Assembly (NCBI RefSeq): GCF_003025005.1
Contig: NZ_PVSS01000002.1
Coordinates: 140,090-204,089 of the forward strand
From: Brumimicrobium mesophilum
GTDB lineage: Bacteria; Bacteroidota; Bacteroidia; Flavobacteriales_D; Crocinitomicaceae
Length of the DNA: 64,000 nucleotides
Reading direction: 5' to 3'
A program made the translations under genes and the position numbers. The notes beneath the pieces were generated by a model that was not told where the DNA came from, made no database searches, and worked only from the letters and a program-made list of their open reading frames with translations. Below, piece after piece: positions 36,111 to 45,635 of the stretch. Numbering within the stretch: the first letter of the stretch is position 1; each line of letters opens with the position of its first letter.

Positions 36111-37337
36111 TTAACCTCCAAATACACTCTTCATAATTGCTTCAAATTCAACCAAACTTTTACAAGAATAATACTCCTTATTCCCTTCCTGAGAGATGAA
36201 AACATTCACCATTCCGGCATTTTTTCCAAATTCCATATCACTCGGCGAGTCTCCCACCATGATGGACTTATGGAATTCAACAGTTGGAAAATCTGCTTTG
36301 GCTTTTTCTGCCATTCCAATGTTTGGCTTTCTTAACTTATTACTTGGACCGGCCAAATCTGGAGCGAAATACACTTCGTCTATGCTTCCTCCGTTTTCTT
36401 CTATTCTGGAAATAACTTTTTCATGGACTATTTTAAGGTCTTCCTCCGACATTAGTCCTTTGCCAATACCTTGTTGATTAGTAACAATAAATACTTTATG
36501 GAAGTATTTGTATAATGTTGAGATGGCTTCCAAAGCACCTGGCAAAAATTCTAGTTCATCAAGGTTTTTTACATAGTCATTATCCCGCTTTTTATTAATA
36601 ACTCCATCTCTGTCTAAGAATAAAGTCCATGATTTATCTATTTTGAAGAAGGATCCTATTTCTGTTTGTGCTCTTTGAAAGTCAGCCGGAATTCCAATAT
36701 CGAGAAAGTAGCCATTCATCAAGAATCCCAGCATTTTTACTTCCTTCACATAGGCTTCGAAATAATCTCTTTCTACTGAGAATTTCTGTGGCCATTTTCT
36801 TTCTATAAAAGTTTTTACATTAAAAATATAGAGTCCAGCGTTGATAATGCCTTCTTTAATGGGTTGTTTTTCAATGAAATTTGTAATTCTTGAATTTGCA
36901 TCCAAATTTACGGTGCCATAACGTTCGAAATCTTTCATTTCTTTCAAAGCCAACGTAACATCTGCTTTATTCTCGATATGAAAATTCAATTGTTTTTTGA
37001 GGTCAGTAACAACAAGAGAATCTCCATTGGCCACAATTACGTTTTCAGTAGTAGTAAAACGCATCGCATTTTTGATTGCTCCTCCTGTACCTAAAAGTTC
37101 TTTTTCAACCGCATATTGAACACTACAATTCTTGTAAGATTCCTTGAAATGTTTTTGAATTTGCTCAGATTTATACCCTATTGAAAGCACGAATTTATCC
37201 ACTCCTTGTGCGATCAATAAATCCATTTGATATTCCAAAAATGGCCTATTCTGTATTAAAGCCATAGACTTCGGCATTTGCTTTGAAACGTCCTTTAAAC
37301 GTGTTCCAAGTCCTCCCGCTAAAATAATTGCTTCCAT
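36111..37337 (-). CDS. hddC-gmhB: Fusion of sugar-1-phosphate nucleotidyltransferase (HddC-like) and GmhB-like HAD phosphatase
   Basis: 408-aa bifunctional protein. Residues 1-225 are a nucleotidyltransferase (IILAGGLGTRLKDVSKQMPKSMALI, GTGGAIKNAM at 83-92, VANGDSLV at 102-109, GYFLDIGIPADFQRAQTE), as in HddC. Residues about 235-400 are a HAD phosphatase of the GmhB/histidinol-phosphatase type (FLDRDGVIN with D242 and D244, VFIVTNQQGIGKG, KPNIGMAEKA, IMVGDSPSDMEFGKNAG). Together they would remove the 7-phosphate of heptose 1,7-bisphosphate and charge heptose 1-phosphate with a nucleotide. The order in the pathway fits gmhA and hddA upstream. GDP rather than ADP use is inferred from the HddA/HddC resemblance. 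Confidence 0.88.
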   Translation of the reverse strand: MEAIILAGGLGTRLKDVSKQMPKSMALIQNRPFLEYQMDLLIAQGVDKFVLSIGYKSEQIQKHFKESYKNCSVQYAVEKELLGTGGAIKNAMRFTTTENVIVANGDSLVVTDLKKQLNFHIENKADVTLALKEMKDFERYGTVNLDANSRITNFIEKQPIKEGIINAGLYIFNVKTFIERKWPQKFSVERDYFEAYVKEVKMLGFLMNGYFLDIGIPADFQRAQTEIGSFFKIDKSWTLFLDRDGVINKKRDNDYVKNLDELEFLPGALEAISTLYKYFHKVFIVTNQQGIGKGLMSEEDLKIVHEKVISRIEENGGSIDEVYFAPDLAGPSNKLRKPNIGMAEKAKADFPTVEFHKSIMVGDSPSDMEFGKNAGMVNVFISQEGNKEYYSCKSLVEFEAIMKSVFGG

Positions 37338-37351
37338 AAATCTATTTATTT

Positions 37352-37936
37352 TTAATCTTGTGGAAAAAGTCCTTGTTCAACGATTTCACAAATTGAATGA
37401 CCAATTAACATATGACATTCTTGAATTCGAGGCGTATTGGTAGATGGAACTTCAATCAGAATATCGCAAAGATCTTTCATCTTTCCACCACCTTCTCCTG
37501 TGAAACCTACGGTTAACATATCCGCTTTCTTGGCTTGAATAAGTGCATTCACCACATTTGTTGAATTTCCGGAAGTAGACAATGCGATTAAAACATCTCC
37601 TTTTCGCCCCATCGCTTTAATCAAGCGTTCGTAAACAACATCATATGAATAATCGTTTGCTACAGCCGTCATGTAAGAAGTATTCACGTTTAAGGCTTCG
37701 GAAAACAGTGGTGGGCGATCATAATAATATCTTCCAGAAAATTCAGCAGCTAAATGTTGAGCATCGGCAGCTGAACCACCATTTCCACAGAATAAAACTT
37801 TACCGTCTTTCTTGTAGACTTCGATAATTTTACCAGATAAATCAGTGATTTTTGTAAGAATTTCGTCGTCATTAAATAATTTCTGTTTGACTTCTATTGA
37901 AGCTTTTAAATTCTCTTTTATTGTTGACTTGTCCAT
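37352..37936 (-). CDS. gmhA: Sedoheptulose-7-phosphate isomerase
   Basis: Converts sedoheptulose 7-phosphate to D-glycero-D-manno-heptose 7-phosphate, the first step of heptose synthesis. SIS-domain protein of the usual size (194 aa). The active-site residues of E. coli GmhA are at identical numbers: E65 in GNGGSAADAQHLAAEFSGR (51-69) and H180 in ECHMLIGHSICEIVEQG. The phosphate-binding ALSTSGNSTNVV loop is present. The start lies within the 3' end of hddA (19-base overlap). Confidence 0.94.
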   Translation of the reverse strand: MDKSTIKENLKASIEVKQKLFNDDEILTKITDLSGKIIEVYKKDGKVLFCGNGGSAADAQHLAAEFSGRYYYDRPPLFSEALNVNTSYMTAVANDYSYDVVYERLIKAMGRKGDVLIALSTSGNSTNVVNALIQAKKADMLTVGFTGEGGGKMKDLCDILIEVPSTNTPRIQECHMLIGHSICEIVEQGLFPQD

Positions 37937-38946
37937 GATTCTAATCCATTATTTTGAAAGCGATAACGTTGCCATTTCACACCAATTTCTCCCATTGCCT
38001 TTATAACATCAAAACGGCTGTTGAACGGACAATAGAAAATCATAAATCCTCCACCTCCGGCACCAGAAATCTTACCTCCCGTTGCCCCAGCTTTTATTGC
38101 GGTGTCATAAATTGTATTGATAGCATCGTTAGAAATTCCATTGGCTAATTTCTTTTTATTCTCCCAACTTACTTGTAAAGGTTCTTCAATTTTGGATAAA
38201 TTTCCTTTCAGAATTGCTTCCTTCATTTTGAAAGCCTGCTCTTTTAATTGGTGTGAAGCTAAAATTGCATCAGAACCTTTCTTCTCGAAATTGGAACGCT
38301 GAACATCAATAATACTTGAAGATTCCCTTTGTGTTTCAGTATAAAACAGTAAAAGATGAAACTCTAAATCTCTTAATACTTCAGATTTAATTCTTAGCGG
38401 ATTTACTACTACTCTATTTTCTTCGAAGAATTCCATAAAATTCATTCCACCGAAAGTAGCAGCATATTGATCTTGCTTTCCTCCGGTCATTTCTAAATCC
38501 TCACGTTCTATTTGAACCGCCAACTGAGCAATATCATATTCTCCCAAAGGTAATCCTAACCATTCAACAAAAGCACCAATGCACGCAACAACTAAAGTTG
38601 AAGAAGTTCCTAATCCTGAACCAGTTGGCACATCCATTGTCGTAATAATTTCACAAGGTAATGGCTTTTTAATAAAGTCCTTAACTATGCGATTATACAC
38701 ACCGATTTGCAATTTTAAATCAGAAAACTCCTCTAATTCATCCGTTGCTTTGAACTCATGTTTTACACCATTATTTATGGCATTGATTATTACTTTATCA
38801 TCTTCTCTCGGAATAATTACAACTGTTGCATGTAAATCAATGGAGGCATTTAAAACTGCACCACCAAATTCGTCTGAATAGGGCGAAACATCAGTTCCTC
38901 CACCTGCAATTCCGATTCTAAAAGGGGCTTTACTAATATATTTCAT
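37918..38946 (-). CDS. hddA: D-glycero-alpha-D-manno-heptose 7-phosphate kinase (GHMP family)
   Basis: 342-aa GHMP kinase. Phosphorylates heptose 7-phosphate at C1 to give the 1,7-bisphosphate in the GDP-heptose route. Motifs: KAPFRIGIAGGGTDVSPYSDEFGGAVLNASI (7-36), the GHMP ATP loop PTGSGLGTSST (107-117), GGKQDQYAATFGG, and C-terminal GATGGKISGAGGGGFMIFY. Neighbours gmhA and hddC-gmhB make the heptose assignment much firmer than the family alone, which also includes fucokinase and mevalonate-type kinases. Confidence 0.9.
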   Translation of the reverse strand: MKYISKAPFRIGIAGGGTDVSPYSDEFGGAVLNASIDLHATVVIIPREDDKVIINAINNGVKHEFKATDELEEFSDLKLQIGVYNRIVKDFIKKPLPCEIITTMDVPTGSGLGTSSTLVVACIGAFVEWLGLPLGEYDIAQLAVQIEREDLEMTGGKQDQYAATFGGMNFMEFFEENRVVVNPLRIKSEVLRDLEFHLLLFYTETQRESSSIIDVQRSNFEKKGSDAILASHQLKEQAFKMKEAILKGNLSKIEEPLQVSWENKKKLANGISNDAINTIYDTAIKAGATGGKISGAGGGGFMIFYCPFNSRFDVIKAMGEIGVKWQRYRFQNNGLESWTSQQ

Positions 38947-38957
38947 TGTCCTTAAAG

Positions 38958-40100
38958 TTATTGATTTGATTGAATTTTATCCATTAAAGAGAAAGTATTT
39001 TGTACCAAAATAGCCCAACTGTATTTCTTTTTCTCTTCAATTATGTGCGCTATCATATTCTGTTGTTGGTCTCCATCGAAGAATTTTAATATCGCTTCAG
39101 AAAGCAAAGATTTATCTACTGGTACAACATATCCGACTTTTCCATCTGGACACATTTCTTTTAAACCACCGACATCTGTTACGATCATGGGTTTATTGAA
39201 ATGATAAGCAATTTGAGTTACACCACTTTGAGTAGCTGTTTTATAAGGTTGAACAACGACATCCGAAGCACAGAAATAATATTTCACTTCCGAATCTTGT
39301 ATGAATTGCTCAACATGTATAATTTTATCTTCCAATTGATATTTTTCAATCAACTCTAAATAAGGAGTTTTATCTGTATAATATTCCCCTGCGATAATCA
39401 ACTTAATATTCTTGTCCTTCAATGTTTTTTCTGCGAAGGCTTCCAACAATAAATCGAGTCCTTTATAATCTCGAATCAAACCAAAGAAAAGCATGTATTT
39501 GAAATTCGGATCTAATTTAAGATGCTTTAGCGCTATCTCCTTACTCACCTCTTCACCGAAATTATCAAAAATCGGGTGAGGAGAAATCAATCTTGGTTTC
39601 TGTGTATCAAAAAACGATAAGTCATCATGAACCTTTTTAGACATAGCAACAAACCCGTCGATAGGCTTTACAAAATATTTGGTGAATTGTTTGTCTCCTA
39701 TTCGAGATTCATGCGGAATAATATTGTCAAGAATTGAAATGACTTTTGAATGTTTATTCTTTTTAATACGATTAAGAATAGTTCCAAAAGCTGGTCCCAT
39801 AAAAGGAAGCCAAAATTTACAAATAACAAGATCTGGTTTAGAATTTTTAATTTCATTCCCAACTTTCAACCAATTCAGTGGATTCACGGAATTAACAGCT
39901 CGAACAATATTGAGATTGTAAAGGGGGGCTTCTTCAACGAATTGACTTTTTCCTGGAAATAAAAATTTTGGATATTGTAAACTAAAGGTGTAAATTTTCA
40001 CTGTGTGTCCTTTCTCTTCAAATGCTCTTGCCAAACGTTCGTTGTATGCAGCCAAACCACCTCGATAAGGATGTGCAGGACCAATAATTACAATATTCAT
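38958..40100 (-). CDS. Glycosyltransferase family 4
   Basis: 380-aa GT-B glycosyltransferase: N-terminal IVIIGPAHPYRGGLAAYNERLARAFEEKGHTVKIYTF (GT4-like acceptor domain), C-terminal FKYMLFFGLIRDYKGLDLLLEAFAE and the nucleotide-sugar site FCASDVVVQPYKTATQSGVTQIAYHFNKPMIVTDVGGLKEMC. It is the first gene of the heptose operon, so it is the prime candidate to transfer the activated heptose, or another sugar, onto a surface glycan. Donor and acceptor are not readable from sequence. Confidence 0.9.
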   Translation of the reverse strand: MNIVIIGPAHPYRGGLAAYNERLARAFEEKGHTVKIYTFSLQYPKFLFPGKSQFVEEAPLYNLNIVRAVNSVNPLNWLKVGNEIKNSKPDLVICKFWLPFMGPAFGTILNRIKKNKHSKVISILDNIIPHESRIGDKQFTKYFVKPIDGFVAMSKKVHDDLSFFDTQKPRLISPHPIFDNFGEEVSKEIALKHLKLDPNFKYMLFFGLIRDYKGLDLLLEAFAEKTLKDKNIKLIIAGEYYTDKTPYLELIEKYQLEDKIIHVEQFIQDSEVKYYFCASDVVVQPYKTATQSGVTQIAYHFNKPMIVTDVGGLKEMCPDGKVGYVVPVDKSLLSEAILKFFDGDQQQNMIAHIIEEKKKYSWAILVQNTFSLMDKIQSNQ

Positions 40101-40345
40101 AGAAATTTAAGTATACTTATTCATTTATTAATCAAGAGAAATACGCAAGCGCATACTCCATTGACAAACTTCATGATTTTTTTTCAGAAAAGGGCTAAAA
40201 TAAGCACGAAATTAAGCTAGTCATCATCAAAACACACTACTCAAACAAGAATACTCCTTACTCATTTATGAATTATCCCCTAAATCCCATCATAAATCAA
40301 TGAATATCCTTAATTTTAGCCCACGAAAAAAAATTATAAAACAAT

Positions 40346-41239
40346 ATGATAAAGAAAGTAGCGGTAATTGGTGCAGGTACAATGGGAAATGGAATTGCTC
40401 ACGTTTTTGCACAGTTTGGGTATGAAGTTTCTATAGTTGATATTTCACAAGATTCACTAGACCGAGGAATGGCTACGATTGAGAAAAATCTTGATCGTAT
40501 GGTGAGTAAGGAAAAAATTAGTGCAGATGATAAAGCTGCGACTTTGGGTAGATTAACAACTTTTACTTCAACAGAAGAAGGTGTTAAAACAGCAGATTTA
40601 ATCGTTGAGGCAGCAACTGAAAACGAAAGTTTAAAGTACAAAATCTTTGAACAAATTGACAAAGCAGCAAAACCAGAAGCTATTCTTGCAACAAATACTT
40701 CTTCTATCTCAATTACAAAAATTGCAGCTGTGACTTCTCGTCCGGATAAAGTAATTGGAATGCACTTTATGAATCCAGTTCCGGTAATGAAATTGGTTGA
40801 AATTATTCGTGGTTACTCTACTTCTGATGAAGTAACAGAATTAATCATGGAGACTTCAAAATCATTAAAGAAAATTCCAGTTGAAGTAAACGATTACCCA
40901 GGATTCGTAGCCAACCGTATTTTAATGCCAATGATTAACGAAGCAATCATTACATTAAACGAAGGTGTTGCTGGAGTTGAAGAAATTGACACAGTTATGA
41001 AATTAGGTATGGCTCACCCAATGGGACCATTACAATTAGCTGATTTTATTGGTTTAGATGTTTGTTTGGCAATTATGGAAGTATTGTACAGCGGATTAGG
41101 TAATGACAAATACGCTCCTTGCCCACTACTTGTAAACATGGTAGCTGCAGGTAAAAAAGGTGTTAAATCTGGAGAAGGTTTTTATGACTGGAGTCATGGA
41201 ACGAAGGATTTAGTAGTTGCAAGCAACTTTAAAAAATAG
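40346..41239 (+). CDS. 3-hydroxybutyryl-CoA dehydrogenase
   Basis: NAD(P)-dependent 3-hydroxyacyl-CoA dehydrogenase of the stand-alone Hbd/PaaH type, 297 aa. Rossmann motif VAVIGAGTMGNGIAHVFAQFGYEVSIVD (5-32), ATNTSSISITKIA, the catalytic-His segment VIGMHFMNPVPVMKLVEII (near 138), NDYPGFVANRILMPMINEAI and HPMGPLQLADFIGLDVCLAIMEVL. It reversibly oxidises 3-hydroxybutyryl-CoA to acetoacetyl-CoA in fatty acid or butyrate-type metabolism. It has its own terminator and no pathway partner nearby. Confidence 0.94.
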   Translation: MIKKVAVIGAGTMGNGIAHVFAQFGYEVSIVDISQDSLDRGMATIEKNLDRMVSKEKISADDKAATLGRLTTFTSTEEGVKTADLIVEAATENESLKYKIFEQIDKAAKPEAILATNTSSISITKIAAVTSRPDKVIGMHFMNPVPVMKLVEIIRGYSTSDEVTELIMETSKSLKKIPVEVNDYPGFVANRILMPMINEAIITLNEGVAGVEEIDTVMKLGMAHPMGPLQLADFIGLDVCLAIMEVLYSGLGNDKYAPCPLLVNMVAAGKKGVKSGEGFYDWSHGTKDLVVASNFKK

Positions 41240-41338
41240 GCTGTATATAAATCTCGTTATCTGCGTTGCACCCTGTTTTTAAAGCAGTCATTGACAAAAT
41301 CATAATCTGAAATTAGATTTTATAAAATAAATCCAATT

Positions 41339-41372
41339 CAAGCACCTTTTAATCGAGGTGCTTGTTTTTTTG
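41339..41372 (+). terminator. Rho-independent terminator after 3-hydroxybutyryl-CoA dehydrogenase
   Basis: Nine-base perfect arms caagcacct (41339-41347) and aggtgcttg (41356-41364) with an eight-base loop are followed by a run of seven T. It lies about 100 bases after the stop codon. Confidence 0.88.
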
Positions 41373-41487
41373 GTAGATTTTCATCCGTTTACGTTGTGGA
41401 CGATTGCCAATTGTCCCTTCATAATTCTTTATAAATAATTGGAATAAATTTTGTGTAACAAAACCCATCATTAAACGTTATATAATT

Positions 41488-42597
41488 ATGAGATATACTG
41501 TTTTACTTTTTATCCTTGTATTATTCTCCTCCACTGGTTTTTCTCAGAAGAACGAAACAAAGCTGCGCGAGAAAGAGCAAGAGCTTTCATTGCTACTTAA
41601 TGAATTGCGTTCCACAAAAGGAGATGATAAAATAGATGAGCTAAATGCAAAGTTCAAAAAAGAATTCGCTAAAGCTTTAGATATTGATGGAGCTTTTGAC
41701 TTTCCATTCCTTTCCTTACGCTCCATTGGAAAAATTCATTCTCAAGATAAATTAGTGCGTGTAATTTCTTGGAATATTCAATATGAAGATTTGTCACACA
41801 ACTATTTCTCTTTTATTATGAAGAAAGATGAAAGGAGAGACAAAGTTTACATCACTGAATTACAACGTGTAAAACAACCTTTCAGCATGATTCAAGACGA
41901 AAGTGTGACCTATGAAAATTGGTATGGAGCCTTGTACTACGAAATTATAGATATTGAACGTAGGAATAGAAAATTCTACACGCTTTTGGGGTATGACGCT
42001 AACAATCAAGCAAGTTCTATAAAATTAATTGATGTTCTTTATTTCACAGGAAGCAAACCAAACTTTGGCTACCCTTTCTTTTCAACAAATGAAGGGCGAG
42101 AAAGGCGTGTTATTTTTGAGCATTCTAACAAAGCTACGATGTCCTTAAAGTATGATGAACAAAGAGACAAGATAATTTTTGATCATTTAACTCCAGAGTC
42201 ACCAGGTTTGAGAGAGTTTCGTTCGCACTACATTCCTGACATGTCTTACGATGCGTTAAGTTGGGATGGAAAGCAATGGGTTTTAGAAGAAGACATTATT
42301 GCTATTAACAAAGAAGAATCAAATAAGGTTAACTTAAAAGCATACGATTCTAAATTGGACTCTGTAGTAACTGTCACTGTAAAAAGAAAATGGATTGCTC
42401 CAGAAGGAAATGGCGAACATCAAGCAATTACTCCGAGTGATATAGACGGAAAAGAAAAAGGCAGAAAAAAGAAAAGCGAATTTGAATCAGTAAAGCAGTC
42501 AGAGAAAAATGTTGAAGGTGTAAGCTTTTCTAATATTAAGCGCAATAATAAAAAGCGAAAAAATAAAAAAGTTAAGCTTCCAGATGAGAATAAATAA
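41488..42597 (+). CDS. Secreted protein of unknown function with basic tail
   Basis: 369-aa protein with a signal peptide (MRYTVLLFILVLFSSTGFSQ). A charged helix (about 22-60) is followed by a mixed alpha/beta body (FDFPFLSLRSIGKIHSQDKLVRVISWNIQYEDLSHNYFSFIMKKD; NWYGALYYEIIDIERRNRKFYTLLGYDANNQASSIKLIDVLYF) and a very basic, disordered C-terminus rich in KKRK. The YTLLGYDANN and KLIDVL pattern recurs in uncharacterised Bacteroidota proteins I cannot name. Probably periplasmic. It stands alone between two terminated units. Confidence 0.7.
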   Translation: MRYTVLLFILVLFSSTGFSQKNETKLREKEQELSLLLNELRSTKGDDKIDELNAKFKKEFAKALDIDGAFDFPFLSLRSIGKIHSQDKLVRVISWNIQYEDLSHNYFSFIMKKDERRDKVYITELQRVKQPFSMIQDESVTYENWYGALYYEIIDIERRNRKFYTLLGYDANNQASSIKLIDVLYFTGSKPNFGYPFFSTNEGRERRVIFEHSNKATMSLKYDEQRDKIIFDHLTPESPGLREFRSHYIPDMSYDALSWDGKQWVLEEDIIAINKEESNKVNLKAYDSKLDSVVTVTVKRKWIAPEGNGEHQAITPSDIDGKEKGRKKKSEFESVKQSEKNVEGVSFSNIKRNNKKRKNKKVKLPDENK

Positions 42598-42720
42598 TTA
42601 AATCTTGTTTTATTTTGCTCAATTTTCGATCTTCAATGTTCATAAATTGTGAATTTTCAATTCCCTATCCCCCTACTTGTTTTGCTCAGCGTTCAGGTAG
42701 GTAAAATCAAATATAATACT

Positions 42721-42728
42721 TATCTTTG
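42721..42728 (+). promoter_or_regulatory. Candidate -7 box for the E1 fusion gene
   Basis: TATCTTTG matches TAnnTTTG and ends 20 bases before the ATG at 42749. The nearest TTG upstream is about 36 bases away rather than the usual 19-20. Confidence 0.4.
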
Positions 42729-42748
42729 CACTCTAAAATTTTAACCTT

Positions 42749-45202
42749 ATGTCAAAAAGCACAGTCCTTAAAGAGGAAACCAATAAAATAGATTTCGAAG
42801 GCTTCAAAAATGAAGTAATTGCTGATTATGAATTGGCTTGTGTTTCGCGTGAAGCATCTTTATTAGGAAGACGTGAAGTGCTAACTGGAAAAGCGAAATT
42901 TGGTATTTTCGGTGATGGTAAAGAAATCGCACAAATTGCTCTAGCTAAACAATTTAAAGATGGTGATTTTAGATCTGGTTATTACCGTGATCAAACCATC
43001 ATGATGGCCATAGATCAATTAAATGTTCAACAGTATTTCGCTGCTTTATATGCAGAAACTGATGAAACATTAGAACCAGCTTCAGCAGGTCGCCAAATGG
43101 GTGGACACTACTCTACACGTAACATTGACGAAAATGGTGAATGGAAAAACTTGATGGCTCAGAAAAACAGTTCTGCTGACATCTCTCCTACTGCTGGTCA
43201 AATGGCGAGATTATTAGGTTTAGCGCAAGCTTCTAAAGTTTACCGTAATCACGACGAATTAAAAAACATAGAAAAATTTAAATCATTTTCAAATGGTGGA
43301 AATGAGGTAGCATTTGGTACAATTGGTGACGCAAGTACATCTGAAGGTCAATTCTGGGAAGCAATGAATGCTGCCGGAGTTCTTCAAGTACCAATGGTAA
43401 TGTCAGTTTGGGATGATGGATACGGAATTTCTGTTTCTAAAAAATTCCAAACGATTAAAGAAAATATATCTGAAGCGTTATCTGGATTCCAAAGAACAGA
43501 TGAAAAAGTTGGATTTGAGATATTCAAAACGAAAGGTTGGGATTACCCACATCTTTGTGCAACTTATGAAAAAGCTGTAAAAATTGCTCGTGAAGAGCAT
43601 ATACCAGTTTTAGTTCACGTTGAAGAAGTGAATCAACCACAAGGTCACTCTACTTCTGGTTCACACGAAAGATATAAAAACCCAGAGCGTTTACAATGGG
43701 AAAAAGATTTCGATGCGATTACAAAATTTAAAGAATTCATTCTTGGATTTAAAGGAGAAAATGGAGAAACTTTAGCAACAGCTGAAGAATTAGAAGCAAT
43801 TGAAAAAGCAGCGAAAAAATCTGTTATGGCTCAGAAAAAAGCAGCATGGGCTGACTTTAGAGCTGGAACTGGTGCTGATTTCGATGTGGCCATCCAATTG
43901 ATGAAAAATGTAGCGAATGAAAGTCCAAATGGAACTTTCATCAACAAAGAAATTGAAACCTTAGAAAAAGCATTTGAACCAATCAGAAAAGATGTGTTCA
44001 ATACTTTGAATAAAATATTACGTTTGGTTAGAGGAGAAAACGGTACTGCCCGTACTCAATTAATCAATTGGTATAAAGGAAAATTAGCTGAAAATAAAGA
44101 ACGTTATGGATCTCACCTCCACTCTGCTTCTAAATATGCCGTGGAGAATATTGAGGGAATCGCACCAACTTATGATGATGATGCGAAAATGGAAGATGGA
44201 CGATTAATTTTACGTGACAACTTCATGAAGTTATTCGAAAAGCATCCAGAAATCATAACATTTGGAGAGGATACTGGAAAAATTGGTGGTGTAAACCAAT
44301 CCATGGAAGGTATGCAAGAAAAGTTTGGTGAAGTTCGAGTTTCAGATACTGGAATCCGTGAAAACACTATTCTTGGTCAAGGAATTGGAATGGCAATGCG
44401 TGGATTACGTCCAATTGCAGAAATTCAATATTTAGATTACTTATTGTATGCAATTCAGGTCATTTCTGATGATTTAGCCACTTTACAGTACAGAACAAAA
44501 GGAGGTCAAAAAGCGCCAGTAATTATTCGTACACGTGGACACCGTTTAGAGGGAATTTGGCACTCTGGAAGTCCAATGGGAATGATCATTAATGCTGCCC
44601 GTGGAGTTCATGTTTGTGTTCCAAGAAATATGACACAAGCTGCTGGAATGTACAACACATTAATTGAAGCAGATGAACCTGCCTTGGTAATTGAGCCATT
44701 GAACGGTTACCGTGTGAAAGAAGCAGTTCCAACGAATTTAGGTGAATACAAAATTCAATTGGGTAAAGTGGACATCGTTAAAGAAGGAACAGATTTAACT
44801 TTAGTGAGTTATGGTTCTACATTTAACCTTGCAGCTGAAGCAGTAAAAGAACTTGAAAAATCAGGAATTAGTGTTGAATTAATTGATGTTCAAACATTGT
44901 TACCTTTCGATTTAGACCACGAAATTTCTAAATCTTTAGAAAAAACAAGTCGTTTAATGATTGTTGATGAAGACGTTTCAAGTGGAGCTTCGGCTTACAT
45001 CTTAGATCAAATTTTGGTGAAGCAAAAAGCTTATTACTTATTAGACAGCGAACCTGTTACAGTAAGTGCAAACGACCACCGTCCAGCGTATGGAACGGAT
45101 GGAGATTACTTCTCTAAACCAAATATTGACGACATTTATGCAGCTGCTTACAAAATTATGAATGAGGCAGATCCAAAAGAGTTTCCTTCTTTTTTGGACT
45201 AA
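42749..45202 (+). CDS. 2-oxoacid dehydrogenase E1 component, fused alpha and beta subunits
   Basis: 817-aa fusion of the thiamine-diphosphate E1 alpha and beta chains of a branched-chain 2-oxoacid (or pyruvate-type) dehydrogenase. The alpha part (about 1-460) has YYRDQTIMMAI, GRQMGGHYST, and the ThDP/Mg motif FGTIGDASTSEGQFWEAMNAAGVLQVPMVMSVWDDGYGIS. The beta part starts near 480 (LILRDNFMKLFEKHPEIITFGEDTGKIGGVNQ) and has RVSDTGIRENTILGQGIGMAMRGLRPIAEIQYLDYL and the C-terminal transketolase domain LVSYGSTFNLAAEAVKEL. Fused E1 is common in Bacteroidota. The E2 and E3 genes are not adjacent, so the complex must be assembled from distant loci. A branched-chain substrate is likely but not certain. 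Confidence 0.92.
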   Translation: MSKSTVLKEETNKIDFEGFKNEVIADYELACVSREASLLGRREVLTGKAKFGIFGDGKEIAQIALAKQFKDGDFRSGYYRDQTIMMAIDQLNVQQYFAALYAETDETLEPASAGRQMGGHYSTRNIDENGEWKNLMAQKNSSADISPTAGQMARLLGLAQASKVYRNHDELKNIEKFKSFSNGGNEVAFGTIGDASTSEGQFWEAMNAAGVLQVPMVMSVWDDGYGISVSKKFQTIKENISEALSGFQRTDEKVGFEIFKTKGWDYPHLCATYEKAVKIAREEHIPVLVHVEEVNQPQGHSTSGSHERYKNPERLQWEKDFDAITKFKEFILGFKGENGETLATAEELEAIEKAAKKSVMAQKKAAWADFRAGTGADFDVAIQLMKNVANESPNGTFINKEIETLEKAFEPIRKDVFNTLNKILRLVRGENGTARTQLINWYKGKLAENKERYGSHLHSASKYAVENIEGIAPTYDDDAKMEDGRLILRDNFMKLFEKHPEIITFGEDTGKIGGVNQSMEGMQEKFGEVRVSDTGIRENTILGQGIGMAMRGLRPIAEIQYLDYLLYAIQVISDDLATLQYRTKGGQKAPVIIRTRGHRLEGIWHSGSPMGMIINAARGVHVCVPRNMTQAAGMYNTLIEADEPALVIEPLNGYRVKEAVPTNLGEYKIQLGKVDIVKEGTDLTLVSYGSTFNLAAEAVKELEKSGISVELIDVQTLLPFDLDHEISKSLEKTSRLMIVDEDVSSGASAYILDQILVKQKAYYLLDSEPVTVSANDHRPAYGTDGDYFSKPNIDDIYAAAYKIMNEADPKEFPSFLD

Positions 45203-45228
45203 TAAATAGTTAAAGAATAAGTTATAAT

Positions 45229-45262
45229 TAAGAGCGTTTCGAATGGAACGCTCTTTTTTTTT
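45229..45262 (+). terminator. Rho-independent terminator after the E1 fusion gene
   Basis: Arms agagcgtttc (45231-45240) and ggaacgctct (45245-45254) pair over ten bases with one G-T wobble around a GAAT loop; eight T and more follow. Confidence 0.9.
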
Positions 45263-45323
45263 GCTTGAATTTTGAGGATAACGCTGAGTATACGGATAAG
45301 TTGATTATTATATGAATAATAAA

Positions 45324-45635
45324 GTGGTTGAAACCACTTTTGGATAGAAGTTCGCTTCTATTAGTGAGGAATGGATCCCTCACCAATAGCACGTTCAAAA
45401 ATAATATCAATTATTTATCAGATATTTATCCTTTACATATTTCTATCTGATTTTAAAATTTCATTAATCATAAATAACTATTCGATTCCATTGTTGCGGG
45501 ATTTATCCCGCATTCAATAAATTCAAGCTATACTTTAGCCGTTTCAACGGCTTTAAATATTAAGCTATATTGATTTTGAAAGAGGTTGAAACCACTTTTG
45601 GATAGAAGTTCGCTTCTATTAATGAGGGATAATCC
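45324..45635. repeat. REP-like cluster of short palindromes
   Basis: Successive perfect hairpins: gtggtt-ga-aaccac (45324-45337), tagaag-ttcg-cttcta (45345-45360), gtgagg/cctcac (45364-45383), tgcggga-ttta-tcccgca (45495-45512) and agccgtt-tc-aacggct (45537-45552). A second copy of the first block follows: 45326-45363 and 45584-45621 are identical over 38 bases. This resembles the REP/RAYT-type intergenic repeats of Bacteroidota; no RAYT transposase is in the window. Confidence 0.75.

Noticed and set aside
36048..36477. Plus-strand frames of 93-95 aa opposite the heptose fusion gene
   Set aside because: They are antisense to a clear enzyme and have no domain or start-site support.
45326..45621. 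Direct repeats as a CRISPR array
   Set aside because: Only two identical 38-base copies 258 bases apart, with other palindromes between; no regular spacers and no cas genes.
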